From Stichopus chloronotus (lineage: Eukaryota > Echinodermata > Holothuroidea > Aspidochirotida > Stichopodidae), in NCBI GenBank assembly GCA_021234535.1, contig CM037848.1, positions 15,951,444-16,015,443 of the forward strand: a DNA stretch of 64,000 nucleotides, written 5' to 3'. This document shows, one piece after another, positions 1-10,699 of the stretch (its first letter is position 1; every line of letters begins with the position of its first letter). A model generated the notes under the pieces. It had not been told where the DNA came from. It saw nothing but the letters and a program-made list of their open reading frames with translations, and ran no database searches. Position numbers and translations under genes: made by a program.

Positions 1-1601
1 AAGTAAAAACGGGAGAATGAACGAACGTTCTTCTCGATAAACATTGATGCTTAACCTAGGACCGATCTAGTTAGTGGCCCGCAAATTCATTTCAAGTTGC
101 GTTCTGGCCCCTGTAGCAAATTAATTGGAAATCCCTGCTTTACATAAAACCTTCGTACCTACTATGATGTCATAATAGACATCGGTAACAGACGGGGAGC
201 TGCAAGTTATAGATTGCACCCCCTGCTACCAAACTGACACTCTCTAAATACCATTTATAAACACGGTGGAACAATAATGGTGCAGAGACTCTACTACTCG
301 CAACCAATTTGAGACAGTCCCCAACCTGCCCCCCTTGTCTCGACCCCCCCCCCCTTCCTCCCACCTACCCAATGGGAAATAAGTTAAACAGTGATCTCAG
401 AGAGGAAATGTTCCTGGTATACAAGAAAAGTCAGTCACGCCCTTCAGCCGCAAAGACTTTCAGGCACCATAGATACGATACTCTACTGAGCTCCTGGGGT
501 CACGTGAGTTAAGGACCAGCCATTGTCCTGGTCGATAAAATATTTAAGGAACAGTACACTTTCTCTTTGAAATTTCAAAGGCAACTATTATTTAATTTAT
601 CGTAATATCGACCGAAATAGTGATTACGGCATGTATCTGCACCTATGTGGTCTACTACACACATACCTCCATCAGTGTGTTATGATGTCATTATGACGTG
701 TCTTAACTTTTCTTCCTAATCCCTGGCATGATTGGTATACATTGTACGAGATCACCGTCTTCTTTGGTATATATGGTGCGGTAATGAACTTCTCGTTGCT
801 GACTTTTTTTTTCTTTAGGGGTCAGGAAATACCTAACGTTGATACTAAAGTATGTAAACAAATATTTCTAACATTTTTTTTTTTAGTTGCAACATTTTTG
901 CTGAGTTCATCGCTCATGACGTATGTGATTCAATGTATTATATAATGATAAATAAACATACTTAGATAACATTAAATCTTTCCGATCTCGACACATTTCC
1001 ATTCAGTAATTAACATTCTGTAATGCCTTTGTGTGTAATCGTTGTCAGGGGCCTTGTATTATCTTTGATAGAATTTAACGTACAATGCCTCAATCTTTGT
1101 CTCCAATATACTGTCCTTTATTAAAGTTCTTATGTGCGGTTGTTATAACGCTTTTATTAGGCCTATATCTAGGCCTACTACTATATGGGTATGTAAGTTT
1201 ATAAAGTATCATTGTTCTATATATAATATAAACATAAATGTATTCTAGCATTGTATAACAAATCTAAATACTAATAAAAACAATTTATAGCTCAAGGTAA
1301 AAGGTTAGGCACGGGCTATCGGATGAAAACAGTCGCTATAGATGAGATCAGCCAGTATACACTAAAATATTATATTTTTTTTAATAAGGCTACTGACTTT
1401 CGGCTGAAACATGTTTCCACATTTTTGCGTTTTATGCTACTTGAGAAGGTGAGGGATAAGTCACAACTGTTTATTCCAGTGCTACCCAGACCAAATCACT
1501 CTTTTTGTTAACACCACTTTGAATCAGTGATAACTGGTATAAGCACGAAGCTATCGTTACAAGTCAGGGAGGAGAATTGCGATTTGGGGGAATCCGTTAT
1601 G
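1..1601. other. Non-coding stretch, no gene recognised
   Basis: AT-rich sequence with short chance reading frames only. It contains a poly-C run near 343-354 and several poly-T runs. No reading frame shows a known domain, and I see no convincing pair of splice sites around a coding stretch. Confidence 0.6.
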
Positions 1602-1688
1602 AATGGAAGCTAAGATAATTCAAATGAGTTATCTAAGATAATCTAATAATATCTAAGATAATTCAAATGAATTATCTTAGAATGGAAT
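1602..1688. repeat. Double 28-bp palindrome insertion with near-perfect 8-bp target duplication
   Basis: Two 28-bp palindromic units, 1610-1637 and 1653-1680, each begin with CTAAGATAATTCAAATGA. The second ends in CTTAG. A 15-bp AT-only-plus-C spacer separates them. The 71-bp block is bordered by AATGGAAG (1602-1609) and AATGGAAT (1681-1688), which match at 7 of 8 bases, as expected for an aged 8-bp target-site duplication. Related units lie at 2474-2501 and 24810-24837. This looks like a very small inverted-repeat transposon derivative. The superfamily cannot be assigned; 8-bp duplications occur in hAT and P-type elements. Confidence 0.6.
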
Positions 1689-2465
1689 GACAACGAGAGT
1701 AAAGGAGGGGGAATGGGTAACGTAAATGTTTTTGTCTAGAGAGGGGGACAGCAACAAACAAAAAGATGGGAAACTGTGACTCGGTTATGTCACTTACAAC
1801 ATTTACATGTTAAGCTCCAATACTGGAGTCTTTACTATCGTAGCTAATTGTATCAAGGGTATCTTCGTTCTTCTTTTGTCTTTTTTTCTTTGATAAATTC
1901 CAAGAGTCTGCTTATAATATCTGGATGAGCAGGAAATTTATACTGAGTTTCATCCAACTACGACAACCACTATAAGTAAGTCTATGTTTAGCCCAAAGTA
2001 TGTTAGATTTCCAACTAGTTTAATATTTCTTCAAGACGCTTGCCCCAAGCTAGTGTTTTTATTAGGGATTTTTTTCTCCCGAAGAAATTTTTTTCCAAAC
2101 TTCTCGGTTTTCTTTAGAGATCACTTTCAGTGTCTGTCAACAAACTGAAAGGTGGTGATCTCCATTAATTTTTTTTTTTTTTCTAGCTTACTACTAATTT
2201 TTATTGATGTAAAATTTGGAGCCAGTAGATACAACCTTTACGGTAGTGCTGTCCTACCTTGGCAAATATGTTAATTTTCCTCTCATACTGTGGTATTGCC
2301 CTACTTGCACTGACGTCACAACAACAAAAAAGGACGCCCTCTTTGAAGATAAAGGAACGAACAGTTCATAGCATGGCAACTCTAGGCACCGGTAGATCGA
2401 ATGGCGAGACCCAAAGTGCTTGTGTTAAAGTTAGAAGCTTATCCTCAAGGAGGGCGCTGCACTGT
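1689..2465. other. Non-coding stretch
   Basis: No gene recognised. It carries a perfect TGACGTCA palindrome at 2311-2318 and a poly-T tract at about 2169-2182. The short reading frame from 2259 has no family resemblance. Confidence 0.5.
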
Positions 2466-2509
2466 ATCACAGTCTAAGATAATTTATTTGAATTGTCTTA
2501 GATCACAGT
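2466..2509. repeat. Single 28-bp palindrome insertion with perfect 8-bp target duplication
   Basis: A 28-bp imperfect palindrome at 2474-2501 starts CTAAGATAAT and ends TTGTCTTAG. It is bordered on both sides by ATCACAGT (2466-2473 and 2502-2509), an exact 8-bp direct repeat touching both palindrome ends. That is the signature of a transposition event, although the insert is little more than two fused 14-bp terminal repeats. The 28-bp length matches the units at 1610, 1653 and 24810. Confidence 0.65.
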
Positions 2510-3173
2510 GAGAAAACACATGCAATAGGTCTAAAGCATTCTAGTTTAGTGTCTGTGGTCGAAGAATGGGACTGAAATCACTATCTTATGTAAAGCACTT
2601 CTCATCCCTCTATTGTTAATGGAAGCCGGGTTGCCTTATGAATATTCATTTTCGTATGCATCCCTTTCCCCACGTTGTGAAAAAGAAACAAACACTTTTC
2701 CTCCTCTCTGTAAATAGTCACAATAAAATAATAAATTGTCTAAAAATCACTTCCAAATGCAACCAGCTATACTGAAATTGCGACTTCAGTCTCTTAACTT
2801 TATGAAATTAAATCTGACATTTTTTTTAAAGTAATATTCAGATACGTGGCGGTTGTCAAAATTGGTTGGAGGCTGAAGTTAAACTTTTATGTAAGAGCCT
2901 GAAATAACAATAGCCGTATATCTAGTTGCATCTGTCGCTACGTAGTACTTAAGTATCAAGGGAGCTAGCCACAGACCTTTATAGTCTGCAGAGTGTTGAG
3001 CACAGGTCGTGCTTACAAGGGAAAAAACAGTTTTGTTTTGTTTTTTTCTAAAAATTTCAGTTATAGTACGATAACAATATGGTTACACGATGATTTTCTA
3101 CATATACACTTTCACCATTATTCGTACGTAAAGTTGACAAAAATGTCAACGTGCAATGTTAATGCACGAACAC
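2510..3173. other. Non-coding stretch
   Basis: AT-rich, with no recognisable coding exon, RNA gene or repeat. Confidence 0.5.
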
Positions 3174-3375
3174 TTGTACGCCACAGAATGCATGTTCTGT
3201 GACGTAAGCTTGAGTTGTATGATACAGAACCCATGTAATGTGACGTCAGCTTGAGCTGTATGCCACAGAATGCCTGCAATGTGACGTAAAACTTGAGTTG
3301 TATGCCACAGAAGACATGCAATGTGACGTCAGTTTGAGTTGCACGCCACAGAATGACTGTGACGGTGTGACGTTT
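3174..3375 (+). repeat. Tandem repeat of about 41 bp carrying CRE-like TGACGT motifs
   Basis: Five degenerate units share a core of TATGCCACAGAATG, then CAATGTGACGT and CTTGAGTTG. A TGACGT core starts at 3200, 3241, 3282, 3324 and 3368, so spacing is 41, 41, 42 and 44 bp. The cores at 3241 and 3324 are the full CREB/ATF palindrome TGACGTCA, and those at 3200 and 3282 are TGACGTAA. The reading frames across it only reflect the repeat. Whether bZIP factors bind here is unknown; at the least it is a small satellite-like array. Confidence 0.75.
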
Positions 3376-5342
3376 AAGTTTTTTTTTTTTTTTTCTAACG
3401 GTATGGTATGTCTTTGTGTATGTTTCTGTGAAAATCGATTTTTTTTTCTCTCATTTCTTTTTTCTTTCTGTCACTTCATGATAAATATTAAATACTCTAT
3501 GAGGTATATTATTTCAAGAGAAGAGAGTCTTTTATATCTATTCGATTTAAATGTACATATTATGAAACGGGGTCATTAAATTTTGTACACACACTAAACA
3601 AAAATGCTAAATCACATTTTTTTTTACTCGTCTGTTGCGTTTGCTTTCTCTCAGGTAAGTAGGATGCTGCGAGGGGGAGGGGGGGGGGTTGGGGAATAAC
3701 TGATAGGATTCTTTTTTCATTGAAGAGAAGCCCTTGCTCTTCCGTCGTGGGGGGTACTGGAGCCTCAATGTGATTCCACTTACCCCTAATTCACCTCACA
3801 ACCTCCTCTGCAATTAAATGACTGATTTGGTCAGTGTCGTATGCAGGCTAACGACACCAGCGGATACAAATGTCTGTCCATCGTGTCTATGGAAATAGCT
3901 CCTCTAAGAGATTAGCGTATGTTTTTGGACTTATTTTTCATAGGTTCTCTACAATCCTCTTCCCAGCATTTGAGTCGTGGTAGGGCTTATATGTCAGAAT
4001 AACATTCGCAATCTAGATTGTCATTATGCTATCGATTGTAGTATAGTGCCCTCTCTCTGCTTCGTGGTCACCTGATGACCCGGCTTTGATTGTGACTCGC
4101 TGTGAACAGGGAACTGTGGAAATACTTCGGAACTGAGTGAAGCTGTTGCATATTATGCCCCATAGAGGTAAACAACTTAGCCGTAATCACTGGCGAATTC
4201 AAAAGGAGGTGGGGGAGGGGGGGTGGGGGACAACGGACACCATGGCAGCACCCAAAGGTGGGCCAACAATCTTTTTTTACAGAATTCATATTAAGGGAAA
4301 CGAATTTTTTAAGAAGAACATTAAGTTCACAATTGTACACTTTGTTGCATCAAGTCCCATCTGAGGAGTTTAAGTATTGAAAAACTTTCCAAAGGGATGT
4401 ATTCTTCCCTGCTACCCCCCCCCCCCCCCCCCCATATTGCTCTACCGCCAGTCTGGCCTCTCCCAAACCAAAGCATGCCATTAAGGCAACTATTTTAGTT
4501 TACAAAATATGTGCTCAGCTAACAAGAGACTGATAATGGAACTGCTATCATGTTTCCCCTGACAGTCAACTTTGCTTGTCAAACCGTGCAAAAGAAGGGG
4601 AGAGGAGACGCAATATTTCTCTCTTTTTTCTTGTTCTTTTTTGGGGGGTGGGAGCCTTATGTAAAAAAACATCTGTCAGTAGAAATTCTATCGTGGTTGC
4701 TTCTGAATGTTACTTATCAGAACCAGTAGAAATGAAGCAATACACAAGAATTACTCAGTGCACGGAATTGCCAACACGTGACGAACAAATCATGTGTAAA
4801 GCAGTCCGAATAACAGATGAATATTTCAGTGTACAGTAGGCTTATTTACCTCAAACAAATAAACTGTAACACAATAACAAGAGAGTAAGTTTTCGGTTTG
4901 ACGCTGACCATTCTGTAAGTCGCAGTAATGTAGTCACAGACGTTAATAGACAGCTTTGCAGAACAGTAAAATGTTGCCTTCCCAAACTTTGATCATCAAT
5001 CCTGCTTTAAATTAAGTTGAAGTTAGCAGCTCGAAAAGTACAGTCGTAAGTCTAGGAAAGTAAGTTTATAGTCTTGTTGCTCTTACACCCGGCAAACAAC
5101 GTGAACTTCAGTTTACAAACAAAGTGGTAAGTAATCCATTGATCCCCCCACCACTACCACCACTTCCTACCCGTCGTCCCCACAAATGCCTTATCATAAT
5201 ACAATGTCAACTATGAACAATTCTTGTAACCAGGAGCTTACTCGGCCTAATGCCGATCGGTCTAAAATTGTTCATTTTACGTCAAAATGATCATTTGCAG
5301 TGAGATTGCTGTTTCGGTTGTCATGGTGATATCTTCTTCATC
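3376..5342. other. Non-coding stretch with G- and C-homopolymer tracts
   Basis: No gene recognised. It has G-rich tracts at about 3673-3690 and 4203-4228 and a run of 19 C at 4415-4433, which could form G-quadruplex or i-motif structures. The proximal part, about 4900-5342, should hold the 3' UTR of the minus-strand gene ending at 5343. I found no canonical AATAAA on that strand there; a weak TATAAA variant lies at 5065-5070. Confidence 0.5.
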
Positions 5343-5891
5343 TCACCTCTTCGCTTTTGTCCCTTGTTTTAAATTGTTCTTCCTTATTGCTGTTCCCTTT
5401 GTTCCTCCTCCAGTTCCACTTGTCGCATCTTCTTTTTCCTCTACTGCCACCAATCTCTCCTTCATCTTCTTTCCTTGGTTACCCAGTTGACCCTTCCTAC
5501 CCTGCGTCGTTTGCACGTTCGGTTTAGTTTTCTTTTCAAATTGTGCATTCAGCTGAGATAAAAACTCATCGTTGGTCTTCAAATTCGTCGGCACGGGCTC
5601 GAATGGTTTCAGCGATCCATCTTCATTCTTTGTAATAATAATAGGAATGTAGGTGGCTTTGTTTGCCAGTAAGAAGCTAGCGTTCTGTCGAGGATGGTGC
5701 CGCGTTAAGTATCGTAAATTACCTTCTTCGTCTGCCAGATCAATAACAACGCCCTCCATTGACGACCTCTCGTTCAACTGACATTTACATTTGATATATT
5801 CAAGTAAGTTGTGGATCATACAATCCTTATTGACCATCAGAAGTTCATTATCTGACTCAGGACTCTCTATCCAAATATTGACAAACATCAC
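5343..5891 (-). CDS. C22orf15/CXorf65-family protein, single exon
   Basis: The 182-residue protein begins MMFVNIWIE. It aligns from memory with vertebrate C22orf15 and CXorf65. Shared features are the MF-V/I start, a LLMVN-x-DC-x5-LL-YI segment (residues about 17-33), a VIDLADEEGNLRYL segment (about 49-62), an AS-x-LL-x-ATYIPIIIT-K-EDGS segment (about 71-93) and an EFLSQL helix (about 109-114). The tail after about residue 118 is a lysine-, glycine- and threonine-rich, probably disordered extension. No signal peptide or membrane helix is visible. Length is close to CXorf65 and somewhat longer than C22orf15. The biochemical function of this family is not established. Two adjacent ATGs start the frame and I took the first. 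The whole conserved region lies in one exon, so either the gene is intronless or only non-coding exons are missing. Family assignment is by recall, not search. Confidence 0.75.
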   Translation of the reverse strand: MMFVNIWIESPESDNELLMVNKDCMIHNLLEYIKCKCQLNERSSMEGVVIDLADEEGNLRYLTRHHPRQNASFLLANKATYIPIIITKNEDGSLKPFEPVPTNLKTNDEFLSQLNAQFEKKTKPNVQTTQGRKGQLGNQGKKMKERLVAVEEKEDATSGTGGGTKGTAIRKNNLKQGTKAKR

Positions 5892-6130
5892 TGTAGCTTA
5901 TGTCATAGGGTATGCGATATATTACACATAAGCCTACACTATATCGTATGGCTACCTAACTGCCTATACCTTCGCTTTGCTAGTTACAGTAATAGCAATT
6001 CAAATGTACATAAGACAGCAACGCGCTCATTGCGTGGGTTGCACGCGTTTACGTGGTAGGCATCGCGCTTTAGTTAGAATGTGTTCGTCTAACAAAATAC
6101 AGACATACATCTAACGCGTGCATGTAAGCC
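5892..6130 (-). promoter_or_regulatory. Probable promoter region of the C22orf15/CXorf65-like gene
   Basis: The stretch just upstream of the minus-strand start is locally CpG-rich, mostly at 6019-6120, with several GCGC, ACGCG and ACGTG cores. No clear TATA box is seen. This is inferred from position and composition, and the transcription start is not determined. Confidence 0.35.
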
Positions 6131-6771
6131 CATTAATGATCACGAAAGATTGTTCCTCAGTTATCGATGTTAAACAGTATGTTTATAATACGAAATATGG
6201 GTGCAACCACCATTTAATTTATGGACAAATCGGAATCGTAAATGTTACATTTTTACGATATTCTCTCCCACACACACACATCTCTTATCATTAACACCAT
6301 CTGATTTGGTTTACCCTCAAATTCTTTCCTTTTACTTTTTCCCATCCACTCCGTCAGAATATACAGTAATTCACACGGAGATGGCTACCTTTCATGACCA
6401 ATTTACTGTTCGTTTCTCATTTTTCACTGCTTAATAGCTAAGAATCCCGCGCTGGACATACATTAAGGTGATAATAACATATTTTATGTATGACATACAG
6501 ATCGTGGTGTAAAAATATTCCATATGTAAATTAAATGAGGCAGTTGAATAATTTAGCCTAATAAATGTAAGGTCTATTGACATTAGTGACCGTTGAACCT
6601 ATTTACTTTCATATGTAAATTTGTTTCAGTCTTTTACCACATTACAATAAGTCGCTACACAATTTTACAGTAATTACAGAAGATTGCGGACTGCCTACTG
6701 AGGCAGCTGACGAAAGCTTATCCATGGGGGTAATGAGCCCTAAATAAACAAAACATCGAGGATAAGTAGTT
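6131..6771. other. Non-coding stretch
   Basis: AT-rich, with no coding or repeat feature recognised. The reading frame at 6201-6434 looks like chance. Confidence 0.5.
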
Positions 6772-7566
6772 GCTAAAAGCAGTGGCGGCCCCAGAATGTC
6801 AGACTTGGGGGGCAAACTGAGGGCAGAAGAAAATGTTGGGGGTCAAAGATTTTCGTGCGCAGCGCGAAACCGAGCGCGAAGCGCGAGGCCTTGCGGGTGG
6901 GGTCTAGGGGCCCGCCTTAGGGCCCCTGGTGGGGTCCAGGGGCAAAGCCCCGGTTGGGGTCCAGGGGGCGAAGTCCCCGGAAGCTCTGAGGTTTAAGCAT
7001 ATCTCTGGGTGGAAAATTAAGTCCCAAGAGAGGTATATTATTTATTTTTATATTATTCATTGTTTCGGTTGACCGTACTCCAAGGTTCCCAACTTTTTTC
7101 TTTGGGGGTACTATTTCACATTTACGCGGTGCCACCGAGTACATACACACACCCACACACCCTCATAGGCTACATACCCTTCCATTCCATTCCTATATTT
7201 AGGAAAACAAAGACATTCCTATATTTAGGAAAACAACCACCTACCCGCCCTTATGCTGGACGGTAAACATTCCAGAGAAAATTGGTCTGACCAGGCTGGC
7301 CTACTGTTGAAGTGGCTATGGGCATGATATTAAACTGGCACCCTGTGTAACATAAATTAGTAATTTATCAATCATGGTTCCCCGGAAGCTGTTCTTATTC
7401 AGTCCAATGCCTATACATAGTTTTGTGATTAAATTAATTTTGGATGAGTACAAGATCTGATTAGGAAGGGTGAGAGCAACTGGGGGTGGGGGGCAACGGG
7501 GGAAGGAAAAAATCTGGGGGGCAAATGCCCCCTCATGCCCTCCGTAGCCCCGCCACTGGCTAAAAG
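6772..7566 (+). mobile_element. Non-autonomous hAT-like DNA transposon with 8-bp target duplication
   Basis: The element at 6780-7558 (779 bp) begins CAGTGGCGGCCCCAG and ends with the inverse, CCCCGCCACTG. It is flanked by identical 8-bp direct repeats GCTAAAAG at 6772-6779 and 7559-7566. CAGTGGCGG termini and an 8-bp duplication fit the hAT superfamily. There is no transposase reading frame. The interior has a G-rich imperfect tandem repeat at about 6895-6980 (core GGGGTCCAGGGG) and a short direct repeat of CATTCCTATATTTAGGAAAA at about 7192-7235. The intact duplication suggests a fairly recent insertion. Reading frames inside it are artefacts. Confidence 0.85.
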
Positions 7567-9062
7567 AGAGTACCTATGAAAATACAAACTTGTTTAACAA
7601 CGATGCCTTAGCTCTAATTTACATTTGGTGCCCATGGTGATTGAATCAAATCAAATCTTTCATTTTATGTCTTCCTGTAAATTTTGTACATCTGTTAGTC
7701 TTTTGTTTGTTTTATTCGAGGACCTCGTGGATGAGTAGTTACTGTTAAACGGGTTACTTCTCTGATTTTAAGTTCGAATAAGTAAAACAATCAGGATTTG
7801 TTTCAGTTGTGTGAATACTGTTACAGCAAATTCATGATCATGAAAGAATTATGCAGAACTGCAATTCTTTGAAGATAACATAAATTTTCCAAACATCGCC
7901 CTCTATATGAAGTTGTCGTACCAAGTAAGTTCTGCACAGTGTGACCCGACAACTTCATCTCGGATACTTCACCCTCGGAAAGTCTCACCAGCTGGACAAT
8001 TCCTACCAAGACCATTCACAAAACCCGGAGAATTCCCACCTAGGACAAATCCATGGCAAATTCCCGAAAGGGGGAAAGGTTAGGGTGAAGTTTAGGGCGG
8101 GTGGGAATTGTCACGTGGGGAAGTCGTCCGGGAGGGAACCCTTCACAGACGTCGCTGGTCAGCTCTCTATTTCGACGGTTATTTGTAAGGGCGTGTCGTG
8201 CTCCCATATCGATAACACACCTTTTTGTGAATAGATACTGACGGGCTGCATGCAACATCGAAACGCAATGACGTCACCTGAAGACTTTCTATACATACAA
8301 GTACGGTTCTGCTCTGTTCCGGAGCCTGTATTCAACACCCAGGCTAACCAAACTGCCTGTATATACAGCTGTTGCTGTTCTCAAATACAAGAAAGTAACG
8401 ACTATGTCCAAGGAGAGTGACACGGTCATTCATGTTGACATGCCACGGGGTTCCCTCCCACTCAACTCGTGCAGTTTCTTTTTTCTTTTCTTTTTTTCAT
8501 AGACCTGTCCAGGTCTAAATCAACTCCTGTAAGTTATAGCACCATACGGTAGGTCATCAAGAAAGTTATCGATCTGGGTATATCAGATCAGGGATTTAGT
8601 CAGATCTCTTCAGTGCATTAGGGTAACACTGACTGGGAGAAAAATTTCGGTGAATCATTGGATGAAGTAGCGCGATTGGTTAATCATGCTGACTTGAGAC
8701 CAAGAGACACTATGTGCTATGTGGACATTCACGCTTTGCGTGTAGGGGCCGCTAGATGGCGCTAATGTTTGAGCAGGGACTTGTTTCTTGTCCGTTAATC
8801 GCCAGCAAGATCTGATTCACCGCTGTGAGCTGATCAACTGTCATGGTCAGTACCTAGGCACGTGTCTCATTTTCGATAGGCAGTTCTTTCGTTCAATGTT
8901 TCTTGATCCACATTCAGTGGTTTGCTTTACAACTGAGCTCATTGGGTTAAGCGGATAATGTAGAATGAACGAGACTTCTTTGTAAATTTTTTTTGGGCCA
9001 TGGCTTAATAAGACCTATTTTATTTTGGCACTTTTATATTTTATTCTTTTGCGATTTAAGAC
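7567..9062. other. Non-coding, CpG-richer stretch with an inverted repeat and a CRE
   Basis: No recognised gene. An inverted repeat pairs GACAATTCCTACC (7995-8007) with GGTGGGAATTGTC (8100-8112), one mismatch, and may be the ends of a 118-bp foldback element. A perfect TGACGTCA lies at 8269-8276. A TATATA at 8360 precedes an ATG at 8404 that opens only 32 codons. CpG density here is among the highest in the window. Confidence 0.4.
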
Positions 9063-9320
9063 TTAAAGACAAAAACAAACCACCCCAGACAGTTTCAACT
9101 TCCCCAACCACCTACCTCTAGTCCCTCCCTCAGCCTGTCTTAAATTCCTCCACATGTGTAATCAAAACAATGGATCCCTGTGTACGCTGGTGTAATACCA
9201 GCTGCTCTGCATCTTTTGAATTTGCTGTCAATCTAAGAGTACTGTAACTTAGAACCATTTGAGAAGTTTGCTTTCCGGGAGGTAAAAATATAGCTTAGGG
9301 TGATGCAATACAACCTTTAA
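9063..9320 (+). mobile_element. TTAAAG-ended MITE, family 1, copy A
   Basis: This 258-bp segment matches 61205-61464 closely over almost its entire length. Both copies start and end at TTAA. The right end reads GATGCAATACAACCTTTAA. The left end has diverged over about 20 bp after TTAAAG but keeps the same distance to the shared CCCAGACAGTTTCAA block. No coding capacity. TTAA duplications and TTAAAGG termini suggest a Kolobok/T2-like MITE, with piggyBac or Sola3 as alternatives. Confidence 0.7.
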
Positions 9321-9736
9321 ATAAGCCAAACTCCCAACAGTACACTGTACATGCTATAGCGTGAGAATCGTTCCGTGTATCGCATACCTCTATGTGGCCA
9401 TGCATGGTCGCAGTCCCTCAACAGAGACCGTAGACACCCTGCGTGTATACAATACAGACCTGACAATACACTGATACGGCCCGAGCCATAGTCCACAGTC
9501 GCACTAATAATCAAGGAACTAATGGTTCCAAAATAATCTGGGGCAGAAGACAATCCTGGACAGTGGGTGGTTGTGATATTCGTAACAGGCACATTTTCTA
9601 CTTGTGGTATGAGACTTGGCTGGGCTCTCTGACCTTGATATCGCTGCCACCCCTCCCATTTCCTAAAGAGCTTAAATCTACTTCACTCGTTCGAATTTCT
9701 CATGATATATCCTTAAAGGCGATCCATCGTCTTAAG
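9321..9736. other. Non-coding stretch
   Basis: No gene seen. The minus-strand reading frame at 9317-9592 overlaps a repeat and has no family resemblance. Confidence 0.45.
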
Positions 9737-9754
9737 TGACGTCAATTGACGTCA
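9737..9754. promoter_or_regulatory. Twin perfect CRE palindromes
   Basis: TGACGTCA occurs at 9737-9744 and again at 9747-9754, separated by AT. Centres are 10 bp apart, one helical turn. This is the consensus for CREB/ATF-type bZIP dimers. No nearby gene start is known, so function is inferred from the motif only. Confidence 0.5.
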
Positions 9755-10674
9755 GTCTCCTTTTGATAACTCTCATGCATAAGTGAATATATTAAGGTTA
9801 TTCTTTCCGCTTTAACATCCGAGTTTAGAAAAGAAAAATATCTATGATAACTGTAACCATGACAAAAAAGAAGACTTTTTGTTCCATTTTCATCCTTTCT
9901 CCGGAGGGTGAACAAAACTCGTAAATAATCGAGTGGTTGTGTGACTAACGACCAAATATACAATTTTATTTGGGAAAATTTATAAAGAATCATTAATATT
10001 ATCACCTGGGTGCTGGTGACAGTTTTTCCATACGTTTTTTTCTTAATCGGTTTGATACTGTCATTTTTTTTTTCAAATGGTGCTGCAGAGCTGTTGAGAT
10101 GTTTCCTATATTTATCCTACTTACATTCTTTTGGCCGTCGACTGCAACGCTTGATATAGTTAAAACGGTACATTGTGTTGATATCGACATATTTGTGAAG
10201 ACTTGGTAAAACCACATGGCATTGTGTAGGATTAGCATAATTATTGAAGTTTCAAATCCAATAGTTTTGAAAATTGACATTTTGTACTATATTTTGACGA
10301 TGGCTTGCATTGGCTTTCTGCATATGAATTAGTACTAATGTGAAAGTGTCTGATCACGATTTTAAACCAAATTGAGTCGTTGGTTCCTCACTCATTAATG
10401 CTCACTTGTGTGGCACATGAAAATGCTCATAGTTTGAACATTTGCCTTTTTTGTGATGGAAACATGGCAGGTTATAAATATTGAACTTCACGATTTCGAC
10501 CTTCAAAGTGCCTTTTTAAACATTTTGCTGATTGTCGCAGTCCTGTTGGATCACAACTAGCAATAAAGCAATAGCCCCCTCATTTCGGCAACAGATCGTT
10601 ATCATCGCTTCTGCTCACTGTCTTATTTTGACTACTTTTGTAAAAAAAAAATAAATAAATAATTTCTCAACTGA
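9755..10674. other. Non-coding stretch
   Basis: No gene recognised. The minus-strand frames at 9742-10005 and 10002-10280 look like chance. Confidence 0.45.
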
Positions 10675-10684
10675 TGATTGACAG
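10675..10684 (+). promoter_or_regulatory. PBX-MEIS/PREP composite motif
   Basis: A perfect TGATTGACAG decamer, the known composite site for PBX with MEIS or PREP TALE homeodomain partners. A second perfect copy lies at 11774. Activity is inferred. Confidence 0.35.
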
Positions 10685-10699
10685 AACAAAGTAAGTAGA

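Noticed and set aside
5978..6002. RFX X-box-like half sites upstream of the C22orf15-like gene
   Set aside because: GTTACAGTAATAGCAAT has too many mismatches to the X-box consensus.
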